DNA of 35,592 nt from Verrucomicrobiota bacterium (GCA_963204975.1 CAUJJC010000353.1:1-35592), one strand, 5' to 3'. Numbered from the stretch's first letter, positions 1 to 8,860 are shown. Notes: generated by a model from the letters alone, not told the origin. Made by a program: numbers and translations.

Positions 1-4
1 AACC

Positions 5-1297
5 ATGAACTCCTCTCACGACGCTATCGTTGTCGGATCGTCGCCCCGTGACTGTGCGGTGGCAGCGCCCTCGCTTTACCAGAAGGTGCTGCTGAGCGCC
101 CTTCAGCCTATGAAAGGCGGACGATTGAACCTGCATCTGCCTGATGATCAGACCCTCGTGATCGGTGGTGATGCCGATGGGCCTCACGCGTCGTTGGTTG
201 TGAAAGACGTGGCCTTTTTCCGCAAGTGCGTGCTCTTCGGCAATGTGGGTTTCGGCGAGGCCTACATGGATGGAGATTGGGAAACGCCGGACCTTCGTGC
301 CGTGATCGAGTGGTTCATCCACAACCTGCGTCGCGATCCTACGCTGCGCGGTTCCTCGCAGCGCATTCGGGGACTCGGATGGCTGAAGCTCGCCAACCGT
401 GCCTTCCATCTGCTGCGACCGAATTCACTGACGAACAGCCGACGCAACATCGCGGAGCACTATGATCTGGGGAACGACTTCTACCGGCTGTGGCTAGATC
501 CCACAATGACCTACTCGGCGGCGAAGTTCGAGAGCGCGGATCAGACGCTCGAACAAGCCCAGCGCTCCAAGTATGATGCCCTCTGCCAGAAGTTGAAACT
601 CAAGCCCGGTGATCGTGTGCTGGAGATCGGCTGCGGCTGGGGTGGGTTCAGCCTTCATGCGGCGACGAACTACGGCTGCCACGTCACGGGCGTCACCATC
701 TCCCAAGCGCAATACGAGGAGGCCTGCCGTCGTGTGCGCGATGCCGGGCTGTGCGACAAGATCGACATCCGCCTGCAAGACTACCGGAAGATTGAAGGGC
801 AGTTCGACAAGATCGCGAGCATCGAAATGCTTGAGGCCGTGGGCGACAAGTATCTCGAAACCTACTTCGCCAAGTGCGACGAACTGCTCGCGCCCCATGG
901 CATGCTGGCCTTCCAGGTGATCACGGTGCCTGACAATGAGTTCGATGATCTGCGCAAGGGCACCGACTGGATTCAGAAGCATATCTTCCCAGGCTCGCTG
1001 CTGTTGAGCGTGGCCCGCCTGAATCAGGCGATCAACCGAACGGGGCATCTCTACCTGCACAGCTTTGAAGACATGGCTAGTGGCTACGCCAGAACGCTGC
1101 GCGAGTGGTGGATCACCTTCAATGCCAAGCTCGATGAGGTGCGCCTGCTCGGCTTTGATGATCGCTTTATCCGCAAGTGGAACTACTACCTCCGCTACTG
1201 CGAGGCCGCCTTTGCCACGCGCAACATCAGCGTTGTGCAAGCCTGCTACACCAAGCCACTGAATGGCTCCCTGCATCGCGAGGACGGCGTGTCATGA
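5..1297 (+). CDS. cfa: Cyclopropane-fatty-acyl-phospholipid synthase
   Basis: This 430-residue protein is a SAM-dependent enzyme of the CFA synthase family, which methylenates the double bond of unsaturated acyl chains in membrane phospholipids. Seen in the sequence: an N-terminal domain (about 1-140), then NIAEHYDLGNDFY at 148-160, TYSAAKF at 169-175, the SAM-binding loop VLEIGCGWGG at 205-214, IEMLEAVG at 273-280, IQKHIFPG at 323-330, and a C-terminal segment with KWNYYLRYCEAAF from 391. Length and motif order match complete family members. The start at base 5 is the first ATG in the window, so an upstream in-frame start cannot be excluded. Its stop overlaps the next start by ATGA, so it heads or continues a lipid-modification operon. 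Methyl branching instead of cyclopropanation is possible, because the family includes both activities. Confidence 0.93.
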   Translation: MNSSHDAIVVGSSPRDCAVAAPSLYQKVLLSALQPMKGGRLNLHLPDDQTLVIGGDADGPHASLVVKDVAFFRKCVLFGNVGFGEAYMDGDWETPDLRAVIEWFIHNLRRDPTLRGSSQRIRGLGWLKLANRAFHLLRPNSLTNSRRNIAEHYDLGNDFYRLWLDPTMTYSAAKFESADQTLEQAQRSKYDALCQKLKLKPGDRVLEIGCGWGGFSLHAATNYGCHVTGVTISQAQYEEACRRVRDAGLCDKIDIRLQDYRKIEGQFDKIASIEMLEAVGDKYLETYFAKCDELLAPHGMLAFQVITVPDNEFDDLRKGTDWIQKHIFPGSLLLSVARLNQAINRTGHLYLHSFEDMASGYARTLREWWITFNAKLDEVRLLGFDDRFIRKWNYYLRYCEAAFATRNISVVQACYTKPLNGSLHREDGVS

Positions 1298-1626
1298 TCC
1301 TGACCCTGCGCATCTTCTTTGCCATCGTGCTGCTCTCGATGCTCGCCGTCACAGGGTGGGCATCGTTTGAGTGCGCGATCTGGAACACACCGCGTGCGGT
1401 GGCCACGCATCCGTGGTTCATCGCCACCTTGTTCGACACGTATTGGGCGTTCCTCACATTCTATTGCTGGCTGGCTTACAAGGAGCGTTCGTGGGTTGCC
1501 AAGATCGCGTGGCTGATCGCCATTCTGCTGCTCGGAAACATCGCGATGGCGATCTACATGCTGATTCAGCTCTTCCGCGTGCCGCTGACCGCGAAGATGG
1601 AAGACGTGCTGCTGCGCAGGCCATGA
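1294..1626 (+). CDS. Small membrane protein, DUF1475-like
   Basis: This 110-residue protein has no known reaction. It has three hydrophobic stretches (about 2-22, 40-60 and 67-90), with the first possibly a signal anchor, and a WASFECAIWNTPRAVATHPWF segment at about 21-41. Length and pattern resemble DUF1475 proteins, but this is a memory-based match. The start at 1294 is chosen because it overlaps the preceding TGA as ATGA and begins a typical membrane helix; a longer frame upstream would run through the CFA gene. It overlaps the following gene by ATGA as well. Its position between a CFA synthase and a DUF1295 protein suggests a membrane-embedded role in acyl-chain modification. Confidence 0.8.
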   Translation: MILTLRIFFAIVLLSMLAVTGWASFECAIWNTPRAVATHPWFIATLFDTYWAFLTFYCWLAYKERSWVAKIAWLIAILLLGNIAMAIYMLIQLFRVPLTAKMEDVLLRRP

Positions 1627-2408
1627 GCATCACGGAAGCCATCATCGTCGCGGCGTGGATCATCAGCACGATCTTCAGCCTTACCTGGCTGCTCAGTCTG
1701 AAGCTGAACAACTTCTCCTTCGTGGACATTGCATGGGCCTATGGACTGGCAGTCATCGCCCCGTTGTATGCCTGGGGCGGAGCCGGGCATGGAATGAGAC
1801 AATCCATCGCCCTCTCCATCGCGTGCATCTGGAGCCTGCGTCTCGGCACTTATCTCCTGCTGCGCATCAAGAGGCATCATCCTCACGAGGATGTGCGCTA
1901 CACGGTGCTGCGGGAGAAGTGGAAGGACAGCCTGGCGAAAAACTTCTTCTGGTTCTTCCAGGCACAGGCTCTGCTCATCCTGCTGCTCTCAGCACCCATC
2001 TTGCTGGCTTGCTGGAATCCAGGGCCTCAGCTGGCCGTGATCGAGATCATCGGTGTCGTCGTCTGGGCGATAGGCATCGTGGGTGAGGCGATCAGCGATG
2101 CGCAAATGAATGCCTTCAAGAGCGATGCAACCAACAAGGGCAAGGTCTGCCAGGTTGGTCTCTGGCGATACTCGCGTCATCCGAATTACTTCTTCGAGTT
2201 CGTCGTATGGCTCGGCTTCTGGCTCTTCGCTTGCGGTTCGCCGTGGGGCTGGGTCACCGTGTATGCACCGGCTCTCATCTTGTATTTCCTGCTGCGCGTT
2301 ACCGGCATCCCACTCACCGAAGAATGCGCCGTGAAGAGCAAGGGCGATACCTATCGCGAGTATCAGCGCACCACGAGTGCGTTCGTGCCCTGGCTTCCGA
2401 AAAAATGA
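1623..2408 (+). CDS. DUF1295 / steroid 5-alpha-reductase-like membrane protein
   Basis: This 261-residue polytopic membrane protein has six or seven hydrophobic helices. The C-terminal half carries the signature of the steroid 5-alpha-reductase/isoprenylcysteine methyltransferase superfamily: GLWRYSRHPNYF at 179-190, then a helix, then an LTEE and a YREYQRTTSAFVPW tail. In related proteins these conserved Arg/His/Asn and Glu/Tyr residues bind NADPH or SAM. The start at 1623 overlaps the previous stop by ATGA; a longer open frame beginning near 1371 is out of register with the upstream gene and is rejected. DUF1295 genes commonly sit beside CFA-family genes, so reduction or modification of an unusual acyl chain is inferred. 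The substrate is unknown. Confidence 0.88.
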   Translation: MSITEAIIVAAWIISTIFSLTWLLSLKLNNFSFVDIAWAYGLAVIAPLYAWGGAGHGMRQSIALSIACIWSLRLGTYLLLRIKRHHPHEDVRYTVLREKWKDSLAKNFFWFFQAQALLILLLSAPILLACWNPGPQLAVIEIIGVVVWAIGIVGEAISDAQMNAFKSDATNKGKVCQVGLWRYSRHPNYFFEFVVWLGFWLFACGSPWGWVTVYAPALILYFLLRVTGIPLTEECAVKSKGDTYREYQRTTSAFVPWLPKK

Positions 2409-2445
2409 ATCCACAGGAAACTGAGAAACGAATCTCCCCGAACGC

Positions 2446-3483
2446 ATGAGCACGATCAACGCCCTCCTTGCCAAAGACATCCTCCCCGATGCGATGATCC
2501 GCATGGGCATTCGGCATCGTCTCGCGGAAACGCTGCGCGAGAACAAGCAGCCCACCATCGAGGATCAGCGCGCGGCTTTGCTGAAGCATGTCGAGGGACT
2601 CAAGAAAATGCCCGTCGCCATCGCGACCGATGAGGCGAACGAGCAGCACTACGAGGTGCCCACACGCTTCTACCAGCTCGTGCTGGGCAAGCATTTGAAA
2701 TACTCTTCCGGCTACTGGCCGAGCGAGGACTCGACCTTCGATGAATCCGAAGCCGCGATGCTGAAGCTCACCTGCGAGCGAGCGGAGTTGAAGGATGGCC
2801 AGCGCATTCTGGAACTCGGCTGCGGCTGGGGCTCGCTGTCGCTGTGGATGGCAGCGCACTATCCGAACGCACAGATCACCAGTGTCTCGAACTCGCGCAC
2901 GCAGAAGCAGTTCATCGACGCCGAAGCGAAGAAGCGCGGGCTGACGAACCTCACGATCATCACCGCGAACATGATTCACTTCGAAGGCGTCGGCGAAGGT
3001 GTCTTCGACCGCTGTGTGTCGGTGGAGATGTTTGAGCACATGAAGAACTACCAGGAACTGCTGCGTCGCGTGAGCACCTGGCTGAAGCCCGGCGGCAAGC
3101 TCTTCGTTCACATCTTCACGCACCGCGAATACGCCTATCACTACGAGGTGCGCAGCGATGACGACTGGATGGCGAAGTATTTCTTCACCGGCGGTCAGAT
3201 GCCCAGCGATGACTTGCTGCTCTACTTCCAGGATCATCTCAAAATCGAAGACCACTGGTGTGTGAGCGGCATGCATTACTCGAAGACGAGCGAGGCCTGG
3301 CTGGCGAACATGGACGCGAACAAGGCGGAGATCCTGCCCTTGTTCGCCGAGACCTACGGCAAGGAAAACGTCACGCGCTGGTGGGTGTGGTGGCGGCTAT
3401 TCTTCCTCGCCTGCGCCGAGCTGTGGGGCTATCGCGATGGCGAGGAGTGGATCGTTTCTCACTATCGCTTCGCGAAGCCATGA
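2446..3483 (+). CDS. CFA-family SAM-dependent methyltransferase (second copy)
   Basis: This 345-residue protein belongs to the CFA synthase/methyltransferase family but lacks much of the N-terminal domain of the first copy. Motifs: HYEVPTRFY at 68-76, KYSSGYWP at 85-92, the SAM loop ILELGCGWGS at 121-130, SVEMFEHMKNY at 192-202 and LKPGGKLF at 213-220. The Trp-rich C-terminal region (RWWVWWRLFFLACAELWGY, from 311) resembles the subgroup that includes plant N-methyltransferase-like CFA homologues. It lies 37 bases after the DUF1295 gene, and its stop overlaps the next start. The acceptor is probably a lipid, from context; a small amine is an alternative. The two copies differ in length and motif detail, so they are paralogues rather than a recent duplication. 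Confidence 0.9.
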   Translation: MSTINALLAKDILPDAMIRMGIRHRLAETLRENKQPTIEDQRAALLKHVEGLKKMPVAIATDEANEQHYEVPTRFYQLVLGKHLKYSSGYWPSEDSTFDESEAAMLKLTCERAELKDGQRILELGCGWGSLSLWMAAHYPNAQITSVSNSRTQKQFIDAEAKKRGLTNLTIITANMIHFEGVGEGVFDRCVSVEMFEHMKNYQELLRRVSTWLKPGGKLFVHIFTHREYAYHYEVRSDDDWMAKYFFTGGQMPSDDLLLYFQDHLKIEDHWCVSGMHYSKTSEAWLANMDANKAEILPLFAETYGKENVTRWWVWWRLFFLACAELWGYRDGEEWIVSHYRFAKP

Positions 3484-4226
3484 CGCGTCTCATTGCTATC
3501 GTTTTGGGTTTGATGACGCTCTCAGCGCAGGCTCAGAGCGTGGCAGAATTGATCGCGAGCGGTGATGCTCTGGATGCTCAGTTGAAGAGCGAGGAGGCGC
3601 TGGCGTTCTACTTGAAGGCGGAGCCTCTGGCCAAGAATGATGCATCGCTGCTGATCAAGATCGCCAAGCAATACGGCGAGTCGATGACCGCGATCAAAGA
3701 TGATGAGGCCCGACGCAAGGCTGGCGAGCATGCGCTCAGCTTCGCGCAGCGCGCCGTGAAAGCCTCGCCAGCCATGTGCGATGCGCATTTGGCTGTCGCT
3801 ATCTGTTATGGAAGGCTGCTTGATCTGGTGCCCGCGAGAACTCGTGTGGAGTATTCCCGGCTCGTGAAGCAAAGCGCCGAGCAAGCCGTGAAGCTCGACC
3901 CTCGCAGCGACTATGCCTGGCACATGCTCGGGCGCTGGCATCAGGCGGTCGCCACCATGAGCGGCGTGACCAAAACGCTGGTGAAGATCATCTACGGCGG
4001 TCTGCCCGCTGCCTCGCTTGACGACGCCATGAAGTGTTTTCAAAAGGCCATCGAGTTAAAGCACGACCGCGTCGCCCATCACATCGAGCTGGGCCGCACC
4101 CTCGCCTTTGCCGACAAAAACCCCCAAGCCCGGCAAAGCATCGAACGCGGTCTCTCCCTTCCCAACCGCGAACGCGACGACCCCGAGACCAAGGCCCGCG
4201 GCCGCGAGGCGCTGGCGGAGTTGTGA
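3480..4226 (+). CDS. Secreted TPR-like protein, RMDN-like
   Basis: This 248-residue protein starts with a clear signal peptide (MTRLIAIVLGLMTLSAQAQS) and is otherwise made of amphipathic helices of TPR type. The region around 100-215 resembles the regulator of microtubule dynamics (RMDN/FAM82) family: CDAHLAVAICYGRLLD, then SDYAWHMLGRWH, then LDDAMKCFQKAIELKHDRVAHHIELGR. Bacterial members exist and have no established function. The start at 3480 gives the ATGA overlap with the previous gene; a longer frame from 3258 would overlap the methyltransferase and lose the signal peptide. It is the last gene of the lipid operon, so a periplasmic scaffold role is possible, but nothing in the sequence shows it. 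Confidence 0.82.
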   Translation: MTRLIAIVLGLMTLSAQAQSVAELIASGDALDAQLKSEEALAFYLKAEPLAKNDASLLIKIAKQYGESMTAIKDDEARRKAGEHALSFAQRAVKASPAMCDAHLAVAICYGRLLDLVPARTRVEYSRLVKQSAEQAVKLDPRSDYAWHMLGRWHQAVATMSGVTKTLVKIIYGGLPAASLDDAMKCFQKAIELKHDRVAHHIELGRTLAFADKNPQARQSIERGLSLPNRERDDPETKARGREALAEL

Positions 4227-4300
4227 GTGAGGCGCTCTGGCCCACCGGAACGGTTTTCTGCCGCCGTCGATAGACGATTGCATTCTATGCCGATGTGGGT

Positions 4301-4756
4301 TCAGCGTTTCTTCAAGGTGATGGTTATACGCGGCAGGCACTTTTCGTCGGTCTTCACGCTTTGCCCGATGATCTCACTCAGCCCGATTGTAACGTCTTCA
4401 TAGCCCGCCTTGGTGATTGTCAGCTTGCCCCGGACTCCTTGGGTCTGCCCCTTGACTGATTCGAAAGCGAAACCTCCATAGTAGTAAACAAGGGTGTGGC
4501 CAGCCAAGTTTGTGGCCGAGGGCGCGAAGAGCTGCGCATACCTCTTTAGTTCCTGGTCTTTCTCCACCTCGTCTGCCCCAGCATCTGAGAGGAAGACCTT
4601 TGCGCCTTCAACGAAGGTGCCCGAGTCTCTTTCCTGCACCTCTACGATCACGGAGAATATTCCGCGCCCGTCACCAGTGATGGATGTCCATCCCGGTGTT
4701 ACCAGCGCTATCAAGACGCAACTGACGAGGGCAAATGGCAGCGAGAGATTCTTCAT
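4301..4756 (-). CDS. Secreted protein of unknown function
   Basis: I do not recognise this 151-residue protein as a named family. From the Met at 4756 it has a signal peptide (MKNLSLPFALVSCVLIALVT), then a beta-rich domain: FSVIVEVQERDSGTFVEGAKV near 34-54 and VRGKLTITKAGYEDVTIGLSE near 107-127. The pattern of extended strands with a GYEDV turn resembles carboxypeptidase-regulatory-like or transthyretin-like modules. A 28-residue longer version from 4840 is open, but it would place hydrophilic sequence before the signal peptide. It converges with the upstream operon at 4226; no strong hairpin lies in the 74 bases between. Confidence 0.6.
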   Translation of the reverse strand: MKNLSLPFALVSCVLIALVTPGWTSITGDGRGIFSVIVEVQERDSGTFVEGAKVFLSDAGADEVEKDQELKRYAQLFAPSATNLAGHTLVYYYGGFAFESVKGQTQGVRGKLTITKAGYEDVTIGLSEIIGQSVKTDEKCLPRITITLKKR

Positions 4757-4858
4757 GAGCTCGGGTGTTGGGGTTAGCTTGTTAGATGAACAAACAGATT
4801 GCAAACGAGCCCATGGGTTTGACAGCCGCAACATCGCCATCGCCTGGCGTCCTTCGCC

Positions 4859-5272
4859 TCAAGCCTGCCGCTTCATGGCTACAAAGCTGAGCAGGGAGGC
4901 GAGGCCCGTGAAGGCGGTGGGGACAGGGAAGAAGTAGAGCGCGCTGAGGAGGGAGAAGCAGCCGAGGGCGAGGGCGGTGAGGAGGGTGATCTGGCGTGTG
5001 GCTTGGCTGGTGGGGGCGCTGGAGACGATGAAAAGCAAGGCACCGCACAGGGCTAGGAGGAGGCTGGTGCAGAGGTTGTTGCCGTCGAGGATCTGCATGT
5101 AGCTGCGCGCAGGGCCGACGGGCATGGGCACGAGGGTGCGTTTCATCTGGGCGATGGTCTCGTGCATGGCGGTCTGCTCGGCAGGCACTTCCATGAAAGT
5201 GCCGATGGTGTGGCCGAGGCAGGTGATGAAGGCGAGAACAGCGGCGATTCGGAGGAGGAGGCGAGAGGACAT
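4859..5272 (-). CDS. Four-helix membrane protein of unknown function
   Basis: This 137-residue protein begins MSSRLLLRIAAVLAFITCLGH and has four predicted membrane helices, at about 5-25, 68-86, 93-112 and 114-132. The loop between helices 1 and 2 (about 26-67) is polar and contains MHETIAQMKRT. The start at 5272 puts the first helix at the N-terminus; an alternative Met at 5317 adds 15 residues with no extra feature. The next gene on this strand starts at 4756, so the two could be cotranscribed, with the alpha/beta hydrolase (5349-6443) upstream. No catalytic motif is visible. Confidence 0.65.
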   Translation of the reverse strand: MSSRLLLRIAAVLAFITCLGHTIGTFMEVPAEQTAMHETIAQMKRTLVPMPVGPARSYMQILDGNNLCTSLLLALCGALLFIVSSAPTSQATRQITLLTALALGCFSLLSALYFFPVPTAFTGLASLLSFVAMKRQA

Positions 5273-5348
5273 GACGAATGAGAAGTCGATTGGCGTTGGG
5301 ATTGTCAACCGATGCACTTAGCTACCCGATTGAGTGGGAAGGGAGGGA

Positions 5349-6443
5349 TCACTCAAATTGCTTCAAAAATTGCAGGGTCTCATCGAGAGAGATTTGGCCT
5401 CCGGGGGAGTGGGGGAAGTAATCGAAGGCGTGAACGGCCCAGGGGAGTTCGATAAAGGTGCAGCGGTCAGCGATGCCGACTTTGTCGAACTTGGCTTTGT
5501 AGCGGATGCTTTGCTCGACCCAGACGAGGGCGTCGCGACGTCCGTGGATGAGGAGGGTGGGGACGGTCTTGGCGTTGACGAAGTTGATGGCGGAGGCGCT
5601 GCGGTAGGTATCGGGAGCATCTTCGGGATCGCCGCCGAGGTAGTTGCGCAGGAGTTTGAGGGCCTGGATGATGTCGTCTTCGGTGGACCAGGTGTGGGCG
5701 AATTCGAGGTCCATGGGAGAGTAGAAGGCGATGCAGCCTTTCGCCTTGATGTCGGGCATGGTGGTGGCGCAGGCGGTGGCAATTTGGCCTCCCGCGGACC
5801 GACCCATGAGGATGAGGCGCTCGGGGTCGATGTTGAGTTCAGCAGCATGTTCGGTCACCCATTTGACGGCGTTGCGAACGTCTTCCTTTTGCGCTGGCCA
5901 CTTGTGCTCGGGAGCGAGGTGGTAGCGCATGGAGACGATGGCGAAGCCGTGGGAGGCGAGGTGCTTGTGCCAGTTGGAAAACTCATCGGGATCGCCGCGA
6001 TCCCAGCCGCCGGAGTGGAGGTAGAGAATCCAGGGGGTGGGCTTGGTGGTGGTATCGGCGGGGCGGTAGATGAGGGCGTCGAGGGCGTCTTTGTGGCTGC
6101 GCCAGTAAGTCTTGCGCTGGAGCGGGGCGACGGCTGGCGGGCCATCGAAGGACCAGAGGCGGCTCCAACTGAAATGGCGGTCGAGCTTGGAGGCCTGCCA
6201 GGAGGGGATGAGGGATGCTGCGGCGACGAGGAGGCCCAGCGTCATAGGCAGCCAGCGAATGGTGCCGCGCACGAGGAGGCCGCCAATCAAGGTGCTGAGT
6301 AGGGCGGGAAAGATGAGCCAGTGCCCGAATTCGAGCATGGCGATGGAGACCTTCCAATGCCAGGGCTGTGACGGTGTCATCCAGGCCCGCACGAGAAGTG
6401 CGGACAGTATCATCTGAAGGACGATGATGATGGAGCGGACCAT
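5349..6443 (-). CDS. Membrane-anchored alpha/beta hydrolase (HSL/esterase type)
   Basis: This 364-residue protein has three N-terminal hydrophobic segments (about 3-20, 40-60 and 66-82) followed by an alpha/beta hydrolase domain. The oxyanion-hole motif HSGG lies at 143-146 (the HGGG-type motif of hormone-sensitive-lipase relatives), the nucleophile elbow GRSAG at 214-218 gives Ser216, and Asp304 (LLIHGRRDALV) and His338 (PWAVHAFDYF) complete a plausible triad. It is likely an esterase anchored in the membrane; the substrate is unknown. It is divergent from the esterase gene at 6585, with 141 bases between that must hold both promoters. The complementary strand is also open over most of this length, a GC-bias artefact. 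Confidence 0.88.
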   Translation of the reverse strand: MVRSIIIVLQMILSALLVRAWMTPSQPWHWKVSIAMLEFGHWLIFPALLSTLIGGLLVRGTIRWLPMTLGLLVAAASLIPSWQASKLDRHFSWSRLWSFDGPPAVAPLQRKTYWRSHKDALDALIYRPADTTTKPTPWILYLHSGGWDRGDPDEFSNWHKHLASHGFAIVSMRYHLAPEHKWPAQKEDVRNAVKWVTEHAAELNIDPERLILMGRSAGGQIATACATTMPDIKAKGCIAFYSPMDLEFAHTWSTEDDIIQALKLLRNYLGGDPEDAPDTYRSASAINFVNAKTVPTLLIHGRRDALVWVEQSIRYKAKFDKVGIADRCTFIELPWAVHAFDYFPHSPGGQISLDETLQFLKQFE

Positions 6444-6584
6444 GAAGGGTGGCCTGAGTGAGCGGGGAACGAGTGGCCTCGTGCGTGCCCGGTTGCCAGT
6501 GTTTTCTCTCGTGGCGTTTCATGGATAGGGGAAGGCTGATGGATCGGCGCAAGGGCGGGCGCTCTGGGGCGTTTAGACGCGCCT

Positions 6585-8720
6585 ATGCTCTCTCGTATCT
6601 GCTTTGCTCTGATAGTTCTAGGTGGTCTGATCCGCGTTCATGCGGAGGTGCGGCTCCCGGCTTTGTTCTCCGATCATGCGGTGCTCCAGCGGGAGGCGGA
6701 GGTGCCGGTGTGGGGCTGGGCAGCGGCGGGCGAGGAGGTGAAGGTGAGCGTGGCCGGGCAATCGGCGAGCGCGAAGGCCGGAGCGGATGGTCGCTGGCTG
6801 GTGAAGCTCAAAGGCCTGGCCGCAGGCGGGCCGCATACGCTGACGGTGCAGGGCAGCACGACGATTGAGGTGAAGGATGTGCTGGTGGGCGAGGTGTGGC
6901 TGGGCTCGGGCCAGTCGAACATGGCGATGACGGTGAGCCGCTCGAAGGACTTTGAGGCCGAGAAGGCCAAGTCGGACCTGCCAGCGGTGCGGATGTTCAC
7001 GGTGCGGAGTGCGAATGCTCCCACTCCTGCGCCAGACGTTCAGGGCCAGTGGGAGGTGTGCTCGCCGGAGACGGTGGGGGGCTTCAGTGCGACGATGTTC
7101 TTCACGGCTCGTGAACTGCACCGCGAGCTGAAGGTGCCCTTCGGGTTGATCAACTCCTCCGTGGGGGGCACACCCATCGAATCATGGATTGATGCCAGGG
7201 CGCAACACGCGAAGCCGGAACTGAAGGGATTCTTCGAGGCTAAGGACGGGCAGGTCTTTGATGAAGCACAGGCCAAGGCTGACTACGCGAAGCAGGTGGC
7301 AGCCTGGACGGCGGCGGTGAAAAAGGCTCGGGCGGCGGGACAGACGTTGCCTCGTAAGCCGCGCGACCCCATCGCCTTGCGGAAGACGAAGAGCAACGTG
7401 GGCGGCCTTTTCAATGGCAAGATCAACGGCCTCATTCCCTACGCGATCCGTGGTGCTCTGTGGTATCAAGGCGAGGCCAACTCGCAGCCGGAGAAGGCGC
7501 GTTACTACCGGCATCAACTGACCCTGCTGGTGGAGGACTGGCGGAAGCGCTGGGGCTATGAGTTCCCCTTCGCCTGGGTGCAATTGCCGAATTACGCTAG
7601 CCGTGGCGATGCCTGGTGCGAGGTGCGCGAAGGGATGTTTCAGACGCTGAGCCTGCCGCACACCGGCATGGCGGTGACAACGGACATCGGCGAGGAAAAA
7701 GACATTCATCCGAAGAACAAACAAGAAGTGGGGCGTCGGCTGTCGATGTGGGCGCTGGGTGCCGTCTATGGCAAGCCGGTGGCCGTGAGCGGACCACGCT
7801 TCGCTGGCCATGAAGTGAAGGGGGCCGAGGTGCATCTGCGCTTCACGCACACGGATGGCGGGCTCGTGTTCAAGGGCGAGCCAAAGGGCTTCGTTGTCGC
7901 TGGGAAAGATCGGAAGTGGCAGGAGGCGACGGCGCGGATTGAGGGCGAGCAGGTGATCGTGGCGAGTGCAGCCGTGACCAACCCCGTGGCAGTGCGTTGC
8001 GCCTGGGCAGAGATGCCACCCTCCACCTTGTGGAATGCAGCAGGCCTGCCCGCCTCGCCCTTCCGCACTGACTCCTGGCCGCTCAACTACACCACCGATA
8101 CGAAGACGGCAGCCACTCGAGGACCGCGAACGATCAAGGTGGCTTGCGTGGGCGATAGCATCACGGCAGGCGTTGGTGCTCGCGATCCGCGCACGGGCTC
8201 CTATCCCGCGCAATTGCAAGAGCGGCTGGGCAAGCGCTACGAGGTGCGGAACTTCGGCGTGAGCGCCCGCACTATGCTGCGGTCCGGCGATCATCCTTAT
8301 CAGAAGGAGAAGGCGTTTCAGGATGCGCTCGCCTTCAAGCCCGACATCGTGACGATCCTACTCGGCACCAATGACAGCAAGCCACACAATTGGGCGCACA
8401 AGGACGACTTCATCCCGAGTGCGAAGGAGATCATTGATGCCTTCAAGGCGGCGAATCCTCGCGTGCGCATTTTTGTTTGCCTGCCTGTGCCAGCCTTCCC
8501 CGAAAACTTCGGTATCACAGACAAGGTGATCCAAGGCGAGGTCATTCCCGAACTGCGCAAGCTCGCGGCGGCGGAAAAACTACCTGTGATCGATCTCAAT
8601 CAACCAATGACGGGCCACGCCGAGATGGTGCCGGACAAGGTGCATCCCAATGAGGCTGGCTATCAACTCATGGCCGAGGTGATGGTGAAGTCCTTGGTAA
8701 GAAAAGAACGTGCGAAGTAG
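6585..8720 (+). CDS. Sialate O-acetylesterase fused to SGNH/GDSL esterase
   Basis: This 711-residue secreted protein (signal peptide 1-20, ending RVHA) has two esterase domains. Residues 21-500 form a sialate O-acetylesterase-like domain (SASA type), with GQSNM at 109-113 giving nucleophile Ser111, LWYQGEAN at 292-299, and the Asp/His pair DIHP at 373-376. Residues 516-705 form an SGNH/GDSL domain: VGDSITAGVG at 522-531 (Ser525), GVSA near 558-561, LLGTND at 592-597 and the Asp-x-x-His DKVHP at 684-688. Both catalytic sets look intact. It probably removes acetyl or other acyl groups from glycans outside the cytoplasm, and fusion could strip two acyl positions from one polymer. It lies alone between a divergent hydrolase and the promoter of the beta-barrel gene. 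Confidence 0.92.
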   Translation: MLSRICFALIVLGGLIRVHAEVRLPALFSDHAVLQREAEVPVWGWAAAGEEVKVSVAGQSASAKAGADGRWLVKLKGLAAGGPHTLTVQGSTTIEVKDVLVGEVWLGSGQSNMAMTVSRSKDFEAEKAKSDLPAVRMFTVRSANAPTPAPDVQGQWEVCSPETVGGFSATMFFTARELHRELKVPFGLINSSVGGTPIESWIDARAQHAKPELKGFFEAKDGQVFDEAQAKADYAKQVAAWTAAVKKARAAGQTLPRKPRDPIALRKTKSNVGGLFNGKINGLIPYAIRGALWYQGEANSQPEKARYYRHQLTLLVEDWRKRWGYEFPFAWVQLPNYASRGDAWCEVREGMFQTLSLPHTGMAVTTDIGEEKDIHPKNKQEVGRRLSMWALGAVYGKPVAVSGPRFAGHEVKGAEVHLRFTHTDGGLVFKGEPKGFVVAGKDRKWQEATARIEGEQVIVASAAVTNPVAVRCAWAEMPPSTLWNAAGLPASPFRTDSWPLNYTTDTKTAATRGPRTIKVACVGDSITAGVGARDPRTGSYPAQLQERLGKRYEVRNFGVSARTMLRSGDHPYQKEKAFQDALAFKPDIVTILLGTNDSKPHNWAHKDDFIPSAKEIIDAFKAANPRVRIFVCLPVPAFPENFGITDKVIQGEVIPELRKLAAAEKLPVIDLNQPMTGHAEMVPDKVHPNEAGYQLMAEVMVKSLVRKERAK

Positions 8721-8781
8721 TCTGTCCCGAGTCGTCCGAGCGGCTTCGGCTGGGAGGCGGATTCCAAGCCTGATTTTAGTT

Positions 8782-8791
8782 AAGACGTCTT
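8782..8791. promoter_or_regulatory. Short perfect palindrome upstream of the beta-barrel gene
   Basis: The sequence AAGACGTCTT is a 10-base perfect palindrome in the AT-rich stretch before the promoter of the gene at 8907. It could be a repressor or activator site, but such a short palindrome can occur by chance and no second copy was seen. Confidence 0.2.
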
Positions 8792-8860
8792 GATGAACGG
8801 CATAAAATCATGCATCACGAAATTGATAAACTTAGAAAATATTAAAATCCCTCTTGAATT

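Noticed and set aside
5334..6302. Long + strand open frame opposite the alpha/beta hydrolase
   Set aside because: It is Gly/Val/Glu-rich without any domain, and the opposite strand has a full hydrolase triad. High GC keeps antisense frames open.
8715..8722. Third copy of the 31229 repeat
   Set aside because: Only AAGTAGTC matches, with no following palindrome; eight bases are expected by chance.
8823..8845. Second promoter upstream of the beta-barrel gene
   Set aside because: TTGATA at 8823 has only an AT-rich run with a spacing of about 11 bases before a -10-like sequence, unlike the better pair at 8861.
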